64,000 bases of DNA from Litsea cubeba (taxonomy: Eukaryota > Streptophyta > Magnoliopsida > Laurales > Lauraceae). The stretch spans positions 20,013,177 through 20,077,176 of the forward strand of contig CM022948.1 of the NCBI GenBank assembly GCA_012931725.1, in the 5' to 3' direction. This document shows positions 36,076-46,250 of this stretch, one piece after another. Within the stretch, counting starts at the first letter, position 1. Every line of letters starts with the position of its first letter. The notes under the pieces are model-generated. The model had not been told where the DNA came from. It saw nothing but the letters and a program-made list of their open reading frames with translations, and did not search any database. The position numbers and the translations under genes are program-made.

Positions 36076-38578
36076 CTACTGTGGTTTCGGCGACTCCACC
36101 AGGTCGATCACTATGTCCGCTGGACCAGTGGCTTCGGCCGAAACCGTGACCTTGCTTGGAGCATCGCTGGCAGAAAGGGCTTTAACCAGTACCTCAGCCG
36201 AAGCAGGGGCAAAAGAGGTCTCACCTTGAGGCACGGCCGGGGCATCGCTTGGGGCCGGAGCAACTGGAGCGTCGTCTGAGGCAGGAGCGCCTGTAGGAGC
36301 TTCGTCAGGGGCACTTTCAGCTGCAGGAGCAGAGCTCGGCTCGGGAGCCGGGTCCGAGTACCTCGGCAGGTCCCGATAGACAGGGTGGTCTTCAGGGACC
36401 CCCGCACGTCTCAATGCGGCCAGGCATCCTTCCTCGAGCAGAATGGAGGTGATCTCCTCCACCTGCTTCTCATACAGCTCCGTGGCGTGATCCACCCCCT
36501 TCTGGAAAGCGGATTGGGCCTCGGACAGAAGGGAGGCCTTCTCCTTTTCCAGCTCGGCGTTTGCCATCTTCAGCTTCTCCCTTTCAGCGCGCCCGGCCAG
36601 CACCTCCCCGCGCAACTTCGTCCCCTCGGCCGCCGATTCAGCCTTCAATCTGGCCAGCTCCGACTCTAGCTCGGCGGTCCTCTTGTTTCTCGCCCAGACC
36701 TCTCCCTTCAAATGATTAGCTCTCGACGTGAGCTCGGCAACGTCAGTCAGAGCTGACGCCAGCCGAGCAGACTCTTCAGCGCTGGCCTTCTTCAGCCCCT
36801 CCATTCCCCTCCGCTGCTCTTCCAGCTCCTTCTTCAGCTTATCCCTCTCGGACTCTAGCTGAGTGACCCTCGCAGCGTTCCTATCACTCCTTCCCACCAC
36901 GGTCAGGAGCCTCTGCACGTTCTGCAAATGGAGAAAGATGGGTCAAACTGGGGCAGTCGAGCTAAATTACTTGAAGAAAAATGCTGAAAACACTTACCAG
37001 AAGGTTAGCCTGAATCGCTGAGACCATCAGGCTCTCGTTGTCGAACCTCTTGTGCGTCTCCATGTCCCGCGGCAGAGCGCAGACCTTGGCGAGAGCTCCG
37101 ATGACGTCGGCGTTCCCCAGCAGCCGATCCTCGACGTTCAGAGGCTTACCAGGTTGCGTTTCCATCCTCGGTCTCCATGGCGCTGGGGCAGTTCGGGGTC
37201 CGGAGGCCGATCCAGACCCTTGCCCCGCCGAGATGGTGAGCTCACGGATCGTCCCGCCGGTCGACTTGCTGGCCGGCACACTCTTCTCGGCTGGTGCACT
37301 CTTCTCAGCTGGTGCACTCTTTTCAGTTGGAGCCTTGGCTCCGAGGGCCCGCGCAGGGGTTTTGCCCTTCGGAGGCTGTTCAGCCCCCAAGTCCTTCTCC
37401 CCCGCCTTGGACTTCTTCCTGGGCGGGGACCCCTCCTTCGAGCGATCCGGCGAGCATCGCCGAACTCCCCCGCTCGGAGCAGGGGCAGGAGCAGAAGAAA
37501 CGCCAGCACCCCCCGAGCCCGAAGCTGAGCGGGTACTAGCAGATGATGGCGCCCCAGAAGATGATGACCTCAGCCTGAACTTGGCCGCCAGGTCCTTCAC
37601 GACTGGCTCCCTCGAGCTTCCCTCCATGTCTTCTTCCCGGTCGGAAGAATAAGCGTCCACTATCTGCGTCAAGTTCGGTGGCTCCGAACTAGAAGTGGAC
37701 GCCTCGGCACCAGACGTAGCTCGGCTCGCAGCAGGATCGGTCAAAGGGATCCCGGCAGGCACGGCAACGGAGACGGTTGGACGGTCAGGGTGCGCTTCGT
37801 CCACCTCGGCTACTCCGGTCCTCTGGTAGTGACCACGGTACCTCGGCGTGTACCCGAGCAGCTTCCAAGCCGACCTGGTCTCGTGCCCCTTGTGTCTCTC
37901 AACCTTGTTGATGTCGTCGGCGTTCCTCCTCCAGCCTTCACTCGCAGCTCGGCGTCGCCTCGCACCTGCCTCTACATAACAAACAATAGAGGTGTCAGCT
38001 CGGCATCTTCAAAACCAAGCAAAAAAGGTAAGAGAAAAGAAGCGATGTTTACTTGGGACTGTCCCGGGGCGACGTGGGACCGTTAGCCTCCTGCTTTCGC
38101 CAGCACCGAACTCCCAGTCCCCTGACACACAGAAGAAAGCTTCTTCGGCGTTCTTACTCGAATCTTCCAAGGCCCAAACGAAGCCTCTTCGCTGCGGCTT
38201 CACCCGGAGATAGTATTTCCCTTCCCCAGCCTTGCAGATATCGTAGGTATCCTCGATATCGTGGACACCCAGGTCGGTCCCCAAAATCTTATTCAGCTTC
38301 GCCGTGCCCATGATGACCTTATAGCCATTGGGCATCAGCTGGCACGGGGTAAGGGACCAGGTACTGAGGCAAGCCCTAAGTAAGGGGTGCAGGGGAAATC
38401 TGACCCCGCCCTCGATCACAGAGATCAGAGGGAACGGCATCCAGCCGCAAGACCAGCGCATCGTGGCATAGTCGACGGAGTCCGCCGGCTTGAGGAGGAC
38501 TCCCTCCGGAATACTGAAAGCGGCCCTAAATCTGGCTATGCCCTCTTCAGTATCTAAATCGAACCTAGGCGTGCCCAT
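36076..38578 (-). CDS. spliced antisense gene in family A, 781-residue protein
   Basis: Exons on the minus strand: 38578-38053, 37971-36998 and 36921-36076. Introns of 81 and 76 nt have GT-AG ends and matching phases (1 and 0), and the exons sum to 2346 nt with no internal stop. Residues 1-175 contain GVRFPLHPLLRACLSTWSL and QLMPNGYKVIMGTAKLN, resembling the plant domain named 'putative gypsy type transposon' (Transposase_28, PF04195). Residues about 176-500 are basic then Ser/Ala/Pro-rich, with PAEKSAPAEKS repeats. Residues about 501-640 are strongly coiled-coil (QLESERDKLKKELEEQRRG), and the tail is Ala/Pro-rich. A candidate 5'-UTR intron (38663-38581) and a TATA-like box lie upstream. The gene is open while gag-pol around it is broken. 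Its function is unknown. Confidence 0.8.
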
Positions 38579-38809
38579 GTCTAAGAGGGGTGACAGCAAA
38601 AGCTAAACCCTAAAAGTCGCGAAACCCCAAAGAAAAGCTAGACAGAGGCACGAAGCAACTTACAGAGACAAAGGGGCAACTCAAGAACAGGTCCGAGCAC
38701 GTCCTATGGTCGTCCACGCTAGAAAGATCTCGAGCAGCGGAAGAGCAGAAATCAAAGATGAAGGCAAAGGCAATAGGAAATCAGGAACAAGAAAGGAAGA
38801 AGACGACCC

Positions 38810-38816
38810 TATTTAT
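38810..38816 (-). promoter_or_regulatory. TATA-like box for the antisense gene
   Basis: ATAAATA within CCATAAATAGGG on the minus strand, about 230 bases before the ATG at 38578. A candidate 5'-UTR intron (GTAAGT donor at 38663, TTAG acceptor ending at 38581) lies between. Confidence 0.5.
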
Positions 38817-39071
38817 GGAAAGGGGAACCCTCGGCGCGCGCCACTTTCGAAATTCGAAAGGACGGATTTCGCGATCCGCGCCCGTTCCATCAATAAGACA
38901 GCGCAATCAGTGAAGAGGCTACGCGTGTAGACGTCGATTCGCTTCCCAGGACAGACAGGGCAGAGCATTTATTGCCTCAGAAAAGTTGAAACGACACCAG
39001 GCAATGATCGTCACACCCCCAGACGAGTTTTCTAGCTTCCGACCACTGAAGGCTAGGGCGCTCAAGAGGTC

Positions 39072-39084
39072 AAAAGCTAGGGGG
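39072..39084 (+). other. polypurine tract, family A
   Basis: AAAAGCTAGGGGG lies just before the 3' LTR, where plus-strand DNA synthesis is primed. Confidence 0.7.
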
Positions 39085-39088
39085 CAAT

Positions 39089-39975
39089 TGTGTGGGGAGA
39101 TTTCCGGAACTCAGGATTAAGCTAATCACAGCCATCAGATGAGACTAAGCATTCTCACGTGCCGACCGCGTGCCATCCACGTGGCACCAGACTCACCCCG
39201 ACTGTCGGGGCAGAGGCCTCAGCCGAAGTCAAGCAGCCCCGGATCGCTATCGCCGAGCTCGACTGCCCCGTGTGCCCATCTCGGCTGAGAGCTCCACCTC
39301 GGCCAAAGGAGCCGGGACGAAAGCCGAAGCAAGAAAGAGCCTCCACTCGCACCCCTCTTCCCCCACGTCATCAGGCACGTGGAGGAATATGGGCGCAAGC
39401 TAGTGAGACAGATGCAATATCCAGCCGTTCACAATCTTCGCCAGATCCCTGACAAGGCGGCATCCAGCGGCTGAAGCCACATCAGGGCAAGGCCCGAGGG
39501 CGGATCCGAGGGTACCCCAACCGTCAAAGGCGCCCAACACGATCTGGCCCAACGTGACGCGCATTTAATGCAACATGGGCTGACCCGACTGGTATTAAAT
39601 GCAGAGTGGGCTGGATTGGACCGCATTAATTGCAACGTGGGCTGATCATGACTTCCCCAGTCGAATCATGGGACCCACACCAAGATATCGTCTAAGATAT
39701 CTTCCAAACCGTCTATAAATAGAACTGCATTCCACATGCAGGTACGCACAATTGAACACACAGAGCTGTTACTCTGGCTCTCTTCTTCCTCTCCTTCCAT
39801 TGTTCCAGTTCATTCACTGACTTTGGCATCGGAGAGCCTTGCGCCGCCCAGGCCAGGGTCCTCTGACCGTTTGCTCTTCTCTTTCAGGCTTTCGGACGGT
39901 ACCCAGTCATCACCAATTTGGATAAGTACTCTAAGGCTCCCCAGTTATTGTGGGTCATTATTTTCTGCACCTACA
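39089..39975 (+). repeat. 3' LTR, family A
   Basis: 887 bp, about 98% identical to the 5' LTR by eye. A TATA box lies at 39714-39720. It is followed by the TATAT duplication. Confidence 0.95.
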
Positions 39976-40006
39976 TATATATATATGAAAAATTGACAGT
40001 AATCGT

Positions 40007-42716
40007 TTGATGTTAAAATTGATAGCATTTCCAGAAGAAGAAATCGAGAAAGGATCTCTTGGAATTTGTTGCAGTGCATTGGAGTCGGGCTTGGCTAGAG
40101 ATCAGAAGATAAAATCCGGAAGAGCTATGTTTGCAACCAAGCAATCGGTTGATGATGACATGCTTCTCTGCATAGAAGATGCGAAGATCCGAAAGGAGGC
40201 GTGGGATACCTTTACAAGTCTGTTTGCAAAACAGAACACCCATCGAGGAAAATTGGAAGTCTAACACAAGGTAAATCATTAATTTCATTATACTTGAAGT
40301 AGATTAAGTCTTACGTGTCGGGACTTGGATTAGATCCAGATATAAAATTTCGGATACTAAGTTGCAGAGACTTCTAATCAATGGGTTGCAGCAAGAGCAT
40401 GCGGTTTATGTGACAACCATTGTCGAATGGGAGAAATAGCCTTCTGGGAAAATCTCCTCACTAGCCATGAGGATGCTCGTTAAAGTAGGATCTTCGAAAA
40501 TTGAAGGAGGCGGCCACGTTTTCAAAGGATTTGAAGTTAAAACCACGCCGCAAAACTAAAGGTAAGTCACAAGCAGGGGTAGATACTGGCAAAAGCAAGA
40601 AGCCTAAGTTCACCGAAGTAAACGGGTGTTATCGGTGAGGAAAACCGGGACACTTTGCATGTGATTATAAAGTGAAGATGGTAGTCGTTGAGGGAAATTC
40701 AGCTACAGAGGACTCGAGATATGAGGGCCAACAAGTGTGGGATGAGCCATTGATTAGGAAGGTTGGGACCTAGAGGCGAATTTCGAAACAACCATCAAAA
40801 TTTGTGAGTTTGCACTAACATCAGAAATATTTGGTATTGATGGTGTGAGGTTTTAAAATCCTCTTGAGCTTGAAGATGAAGTACAAGATAAGTTCAAGGA
40901 AGAATAATCAACGGCGGAGAAGGTTGATCAATCGAGAATTGGATTAAGTCCTCACAAGGTGCTAGATTCCTTAGAGCTTGAAGATCATGTGTCAGATTAC
41001 TATTTAAGGAAAAGGAATAGGAAGAGGAGGAAGATGATCAATCGGGGATTGGATCAAATCCTCCAAATATGGTTGTTGTGTTGTAGAAGTTATTAATTTC
41101 TTGCAACTCCACTAAGGCTCACCTATTGGCTGAGTTGACTTCGTTTGATGTTGTACAAGGGTTCAAGGAAAGGCAAGTAGCAATGGACAAAGAGATCGCT
41201 ACCTTGATTAAAAATGAGACATGAGAACTGGTTCTGTGTATGGAGCAAGTGAAGCCGATGATATGCAAGTCGGTCTATAAGGTGAAACGGCAATATGATA
41301 GAACCACAAATCGTTACAAAGCTCAATTGGTAGTACGTGGTATTAGCCAATAGTACAAAATTGATTCTAATGAGACATTTAGTTCGGTGGAAAAAATTAC
41401 ATTCGTACGAGTCTTGATAGCTTTGGCTGCAAGCAAAGGGTGGAAACTTTGGCAAATGAATGTTAAAAATGCATTTATACATGGAGAGACTAACAAGGAG
41501 ATCTATACGGAGCAACTATGACGGATTAAATATTACCAGAACCCGGGATATATTTGTAAGTTGTAGAAAGCTTTGTATGATCTGAAACAAGCACCAAAAG
41601 CATTGTACAAAAAAATCACAGAATTTCTTGTATTTAGCAAAATACGTAGTGGTACCGGAAGATTCTTGTCTGTTTGTCAAACATAATTATGGATGGATTA
41701 TTGCCGTGCTCACCTACATAGAAGATCTCATCATCACTGGAGATGACTTGGATGAAATCGCACTAATTTGAGAAAGCCTTTTGGTGAAATTTGAGATGAA
41801 GGAGCTTGGTGAGCTCAAACACGTCCTCGGACTGGAGGTTAATCGATGTGAAATGGGAGTGTTTTGTGCCAAAGAAAGTATGTTATAGACTTATTTTGTA
41901 AGTTTGGGATGGATAATTGCAAGCCAATCTCAACGCCCAGGTAGATAAATTCCAAGTTAAGACATGTGGGAGATTCACTTGAGGATGTAACCATATATTA
42001 GAAGCTAGTTGGGAGCTTGATTTTTCTTAGCACTGACACAATCGAACATTGATTATGTTGTTGGAGTCGCTAGCAAGTTTATACAGAATCTGAGAAGTTG
42101 TTTGTATCATCTTACAGTTGAGGATCCTCGTCACACTTCCCCGTAGCTCTTTCGTGGATTCCTCGCCTCTCCCTTTCCCCACCTTATCCCCACAGGCTCT
42201 ACCTTGTTACAAATTCCAATTTCGTCGTCGTTGTCTTAGTACGTGAAAGGCACAATTAATTTCAGGATTCTCTATGAAAAGGTAATCTCATGTGAAGTAG
42301 TTGGATTATGTGATGCTGATTATGTAGAAGATCTTTCAACTTGTAGATTTTCTACAAGTTATGTATTCAACTTGGGCTCATGAGCAGTGTTTTAGTGCAG
42401 CAAGCGACAATAGACGATGTCATTGTCTACTGCAGAGGTTGAATACAGAGCAACATCTATGGCAACACAAGAATGTGAATGGATGATGTAATTGACGGTT
42501 GACATGAGGTAGCCAAGAGACTATTCTGTGGGGCTATACTGCAATAATGAAAGTGCGATTCATCTAGCTAAAAAACATGTGTTGCATGCAAGGACGAAGC
42601 ACATCGAGGGTGCAACACCACTTCATTCAAGAGAAGGTGTTGAAAGGTGCTATCAGTCTTCTCCAAAGGATTACCGCTTTTGCAATTCTCTACTTCCCGA
42701 CGACAACTTGGCATAA
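40007..42716 (+). pseudogene. decayed Ty1/Copia gag and RT/RNase H relic
   Basis: 40007-40264 reads as Copia gag (AMFATKQSVDDDMLLCIEDA, then KEAWDTFTSLFAKQN). A zinc knuckle near 40626-40670 is broken by a stop. From about 41130 reverse transcriptase words follow in shifting frames: KEIATLIKNET, YKAQLVVRG, LAASKGWKLWQMNVKNAFIHG and ALYDLKQAPKALY. RNase H traces lie near 42310-42600 (LSTAEVEYRA, YCNNESAIHLAKKHVLHART). Integrase is missing between gag and RT, and the 5' end is lost. The protein style is close to the Ale/Retrofit group of Copia, but that is an inference. Many stops and frameshifts: long dead. Confidence 0.85.
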
Positions 42717-42744
42717 TGGACAGGAAGTCAGCACTGAGGGGAAC

Positions 42745-43013
42745 TGTTGAAGTCATTACTAAGTCAGAACGTGCTCAGGAGGGGTTGGGACAGTGATGAT
42801 ATGTCGGTTATTGTAATCTTATTTTCCTTATTTAATTAGGTTTGTTTATTTGATTAGGGTTGTGTTTCCTATTTAGGGTAGGAGTCTTGCTTAGCAAGTT
42901 TGTCTTTACGTTTCTACTTATATTGGTGTATATAATGCAGTTTAGTAGAATGCAGTATACAGATTGAGTAGGTTTTCATTGTATTCTCAATTCCCCTATT
43001 CCCTTCTCCCTCA
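42745..43013 (+). repeat. probable 3' LTR of the Copia relic
   Basis: Begins TGTTGAAGTC after a purine-rich GAGGGGAAC. It contains GGTGTATATAATGC, a possible TATA box near 42930, and a T-rich region. The right end near CCCTCA at about 43013 is approximate. The 5' LTR is absent, so the borders cannot be confirmed. Confidence 0.55.
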
Positions 43014-43743
43014 AGAGGCCATACCTAGCTGTTGAATCAGCTATAAAAAAGCAGACCAATCTCACATTACCAAGTGTAAAATCTAAGGCCTTGAACTAGG
43101 TCAATGGTTGACAATCATCACCCTAGAAGCCTGTTTGATTGAAAGCAGTCCTAACAAAAAGATTTGGGATGTTGTGAGAAGTTTTAGAGAGAAACATGTT
43201 TGATAATGGAGAGTTCCAAAAGGTTTAACAAATATGTTATATCTCTGAATTCTTGCGGGCCCTCAAAATGGATAGCTAGGTATATCTAATGGAGTTGTTT
43301 TTCTAGATGACTGGTGCAAACGGATCCACCATACATTTGCTTTTAAGTCATTTTCACGTAACCTCGGATTGATGGGATAAGGCTCAAACGTTGGTGGTGA
43401 TGATAATAATGATGAATTGAGCCTCACTAACACCTACTCATTCCCAAGCTAAAGGTCTTTTTAATCGAAGATTTTCATATATTTAACCCCATGTCTTTTT
43501 GTTTGTATGTGAGAACTCAAGAAGTCAATAATTGTAAAAAGAAAGTCATTTCCCTTTTGTTAAAATGTTCTGAAAACCTCCTTCACAATAGATCAAACCT
43601 CTGAAAGCAAAAAAATTTCATTAGCCTTGAAAGAAAGTAATTAGTGAACATTGGTGGGTTGTTAGAATGAGCAAGACAATGTAGCTCTAGAAGATTAACG
43701 ACTCGCGATGACAACCCATGAAATCCCTCTAGGCAAAAGTATT
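43014..43743. other. gene-free spacer
   Basis: No coding or repeat-end signal was recognised. It ends in GTATT (43739-43743), the predicted target duplication of family D, whose partner is not in the window. Confidence 0.5.
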
Positions 43744-44663
43744 TGTGTGGGGGCATTTCCTAAGAAGCCGAGATTATATCAGCTTCGGTAATAAAGCCAG
43801 CTGATCTTGTCTCCGCCTCGGCCACACGCACCTCGGTAGTGGTACCAGGGCGCCAGCCGAGATCAAGATCATCCCCGACCTCGGTCATTCCTGATCCCGG
43901 CATTGTATCCTGGCCTCGGTCATGCACCTCGGCATCTACCTACTTAACTGCTACGGAGCTTTAAGGAAATGCCGGGGAGCTAGCCGAGACAGATACCAAC
44001 AGCCGAGCTCCCTTGGGGATTCTGCCACGTCATGAGATATGTGACGTGACAAGGGCACGCGCAGATGAGGCTGAAAAGACATCTTAGCAACCCAAAATCC
44101 CAGACAAGATCGGACAGATCAGAATCCAACGGCTACATCCCCATCAGGGCAAGGTTCCAAGCAATGTCCGATGGGACTATCGCCGAAAGGCCCAAGCAGG
44201 GTAAGGCCCGATAAGATCCTCGTTTAATGAATTGTGGGCCGATTGGACCATCATTTAATGGAAGGTAAGCCCAATCGGATTGTCATTTATTGAATGGTGG
44301 GCGGAATAGACTCCCATTTAATGGAATGTGGGCTGATAAGACTGTACTTCTCAAAGTACAGATCACATCAATGGGTCCCACTGTCCTATCATGGAGACTT
44401 CTTCTATAAATAGGAGAAGCTCTCTCCCAACTCAGGTAACCAATATACCACTCTTGAGTCCTTACTCTGTCTCTCTTCTTCCTCCATCCTACTGTTCAGT
44501 CCTTATACTAACTTACGCTGCCCGCAGCCAGGGTCTCTGACGTTATCTTCTTCCCGTTCCTTCTTTCCCTTTCAGGTTCCAGGCAGGCATTTCATCTTCA
44601 TTGAGGAGCCTCAAGGCGATCTTAATCCTCCCTAATCAAGTCCGTAATTTTTAGGCACTTACA
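43744..44663 (+). repeat. 5' LTR, family D
   Basis: 920 bp from TGTGTGGGGGCATTTC to GCACTTACA. A TATA box (TATAAATA) lies at 44405-44412. Its ends resemble families A and B but the body is only distantly similar. Confidence 0.8.
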
Positions 44664-44681
44664 ATTGGCGCCGTCTGTGGG
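44664..44681 (+). other. primer-binding site, family D
   Basis: ATTGGCGCCGTCTGTGGG immediately follows the LTR, identical to family A. Confidence 0.7.
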
Positions 44682-44713
44682 AAGGAAACAATCCAAACAT
44701 CTTTCCTTGCACC

Positions 44714-46250
44714 ATGCCTTCCAAAACCAAGAAAAGTGAAAAATTGTCAAAGACAATACCTCCGCTGCCGCTGTTCCCCCCAGGACCAGCAATGTCTGTT
44801 CCTCACCAGAGGAGGCCCGGGGCGACTCCAGTGCAGCTGAGGTCGATGAGCATCTGGAAGAACACCTCTTTGTCCCGGTCGTCGTTGAAGAACTCCAGGC
44901 TGAATTAGATTCACCTTCAGAAGAAGAGGTAGCACCTCCTCACCGAGAAAAAGAGAGAATGCCTCTCCGTCGAGATAACTCCCGACGAGAGGGCCCCCAG
45001 CGAAGTGGTCCCGTGCAGAAACGTCTCCGAAAAGATAAAGCTCCAATGGTGGGAAGATTGCATCGATTTAACCACCAAAATGATGACGACGGGGATGAAA
45101 ATCCGTACCTTAAGGAGGTTCGGGCCCAAAACCTTGCCCTCCAAGAGAAAGACGTGCTAATCCACCAGCTCCAACAGTATCTCCAACAGCAGCACCGTCA
45201 GCTTCAGCAGCAACATCCCCAGAAGGAATGAAGAAGGCTACGACCTCACTTCCCAGAAGCAAGCAGGCTCCTCGAGCCAAACCAGATCTGAGGAAAATGC
45301 TGGAAGAGAAGAAACGTAGCCGAGCTTAAGATGAGAGCTCTAGCAATAGCCATTCGGAGAAGAAGACGGAAACCATACCAGAGGTCAAAAACGACCTGAG
45401 AGAATGGCTTGATCAGCATGTCACGCAGACAATTCTATGTAACATGGAGGTAGCCGGTTTCACCCGAAACTAGCTAGACGCTTGCGACCCTGAAGACCTT
45501 GGTGCATCCCCTTTCTCTTGAGAGATAAAAAGCTTTCCTCTCCCAGAGAAGTTCAGTGTCCCAAGGTTCGTTCTCTATGACGGAGCCTCAACCCAACGGT
45601 GTATCTGCAGCACTTTACACAGAGGATGTCAATTTGAGGGGACGTCGGTCACCTGAACTGTAGAGTCTTTTCCTCCAGTTTGGGAGACCTCCCCCTAAGA
45701 TGGTTCTGCGCACTCCCAGAAGGATCGATTTCGAACTGGCAATGGCTCTGAAGCTCGTTCTTAGAAAAATTCTAAGCGCACAGAGTCGTCCCCAAGACAA
45801 ATACTGACATAATGGCTCTTAGGATGAGGCAGAATGAGAATATCACTCAGTTCGTCAAGAGATTCTGGACAATTTACAGCCAGGTGGAGAACGCGGATGA
45901 GGAGGTGGCGGTCACGTCTTTCTAACAAGCTCTGCTGCTAGGCAACGACCTTCGGAAAGATTTGATCCAGAACCTTGTAGCCTCGATGAAAGCTCACATG
46001 GCCAAGGTAAATCGGTTTGTTGAGTAGGAAGAAGACGAGGCTTGAGCTCGGGAGAATTTTGGATTCTGGCACGAGGACCAAGGCTCCAAGAAAGAAAAGA
46101 GATCATCTCGGAAGGAGGAGACAGGCCGAAACGGGACTTCCGAGAGTTCGGCGAGGGAATCATTTCCCAACTCGGGAGATGGCAGGAGATTCAAGTAGGA
46201 TCACCGAGCTAAAGAAGGGCCGCCCCCGCCACCGCCTTCAAGGCCTTTAA
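44714..46250 (+). pseudogene. broken gag of family D
   Basis: Starts MPSKTKKSEKLSK at 44714. The frame is lost near 44900. A Gln-rich stretch (IHQLQQYLQQQHRQLQQQ) lies at about 45160-45225, matching the Gln-rich region of family A gag. The capsid-like core (RVFSSSLGDLPL, then RWFCALPEGSI) spans about 45540-45980 with several stops, including TGA at the Glu-Ala-stop-Ala-Arg site near 46040, where family B also has a stop. The frame ends Phe-Lys-TAG at 46196-46198. Confidence 0.8.

Larger units (their letters stand above)
27279..39975 (+). mobile_element. family A: full-length Ty3/Gypsy (Tat-type) retrotransposon with antisense gene
   Basis: A 12.7-kb element flanked by the 5-bp duplication TATAT (27274-27278 and 39976-39980). 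The 888- and 887-bp LTRs differ at about 19 positions by eye (roughly 2%) plus one 1-bp indel. In order: 5' LTR, primer site, gag, protease, reverse transcriptase, RNase H, a second archaeal-type RNase H, integrase, a 79-bp tandem array, antisense genes, polypurine tract (39072-39084) and 3' LTR. A second RNase H and extra ORFs downstream of pol are known features of plant Tat-lineage Gypsy elements. Gag-pol carries at least five disruptions, so this copy cannot make its own machinery. Confidence 0.93.

Noticed and set aside
37038..37652. 204- and 158-codon plus-strand frames opposite the antisense gene
   Set aside because: They are shadows of the GC-rich minus-strand exon 36998-37971, which has matching splice sites and domain content.
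41123..41515. 130-codon minus-strand frame
   Set aside because: Opposite the decayed Copia reverse transcriptase, whose motifs are clear on the plus strand.
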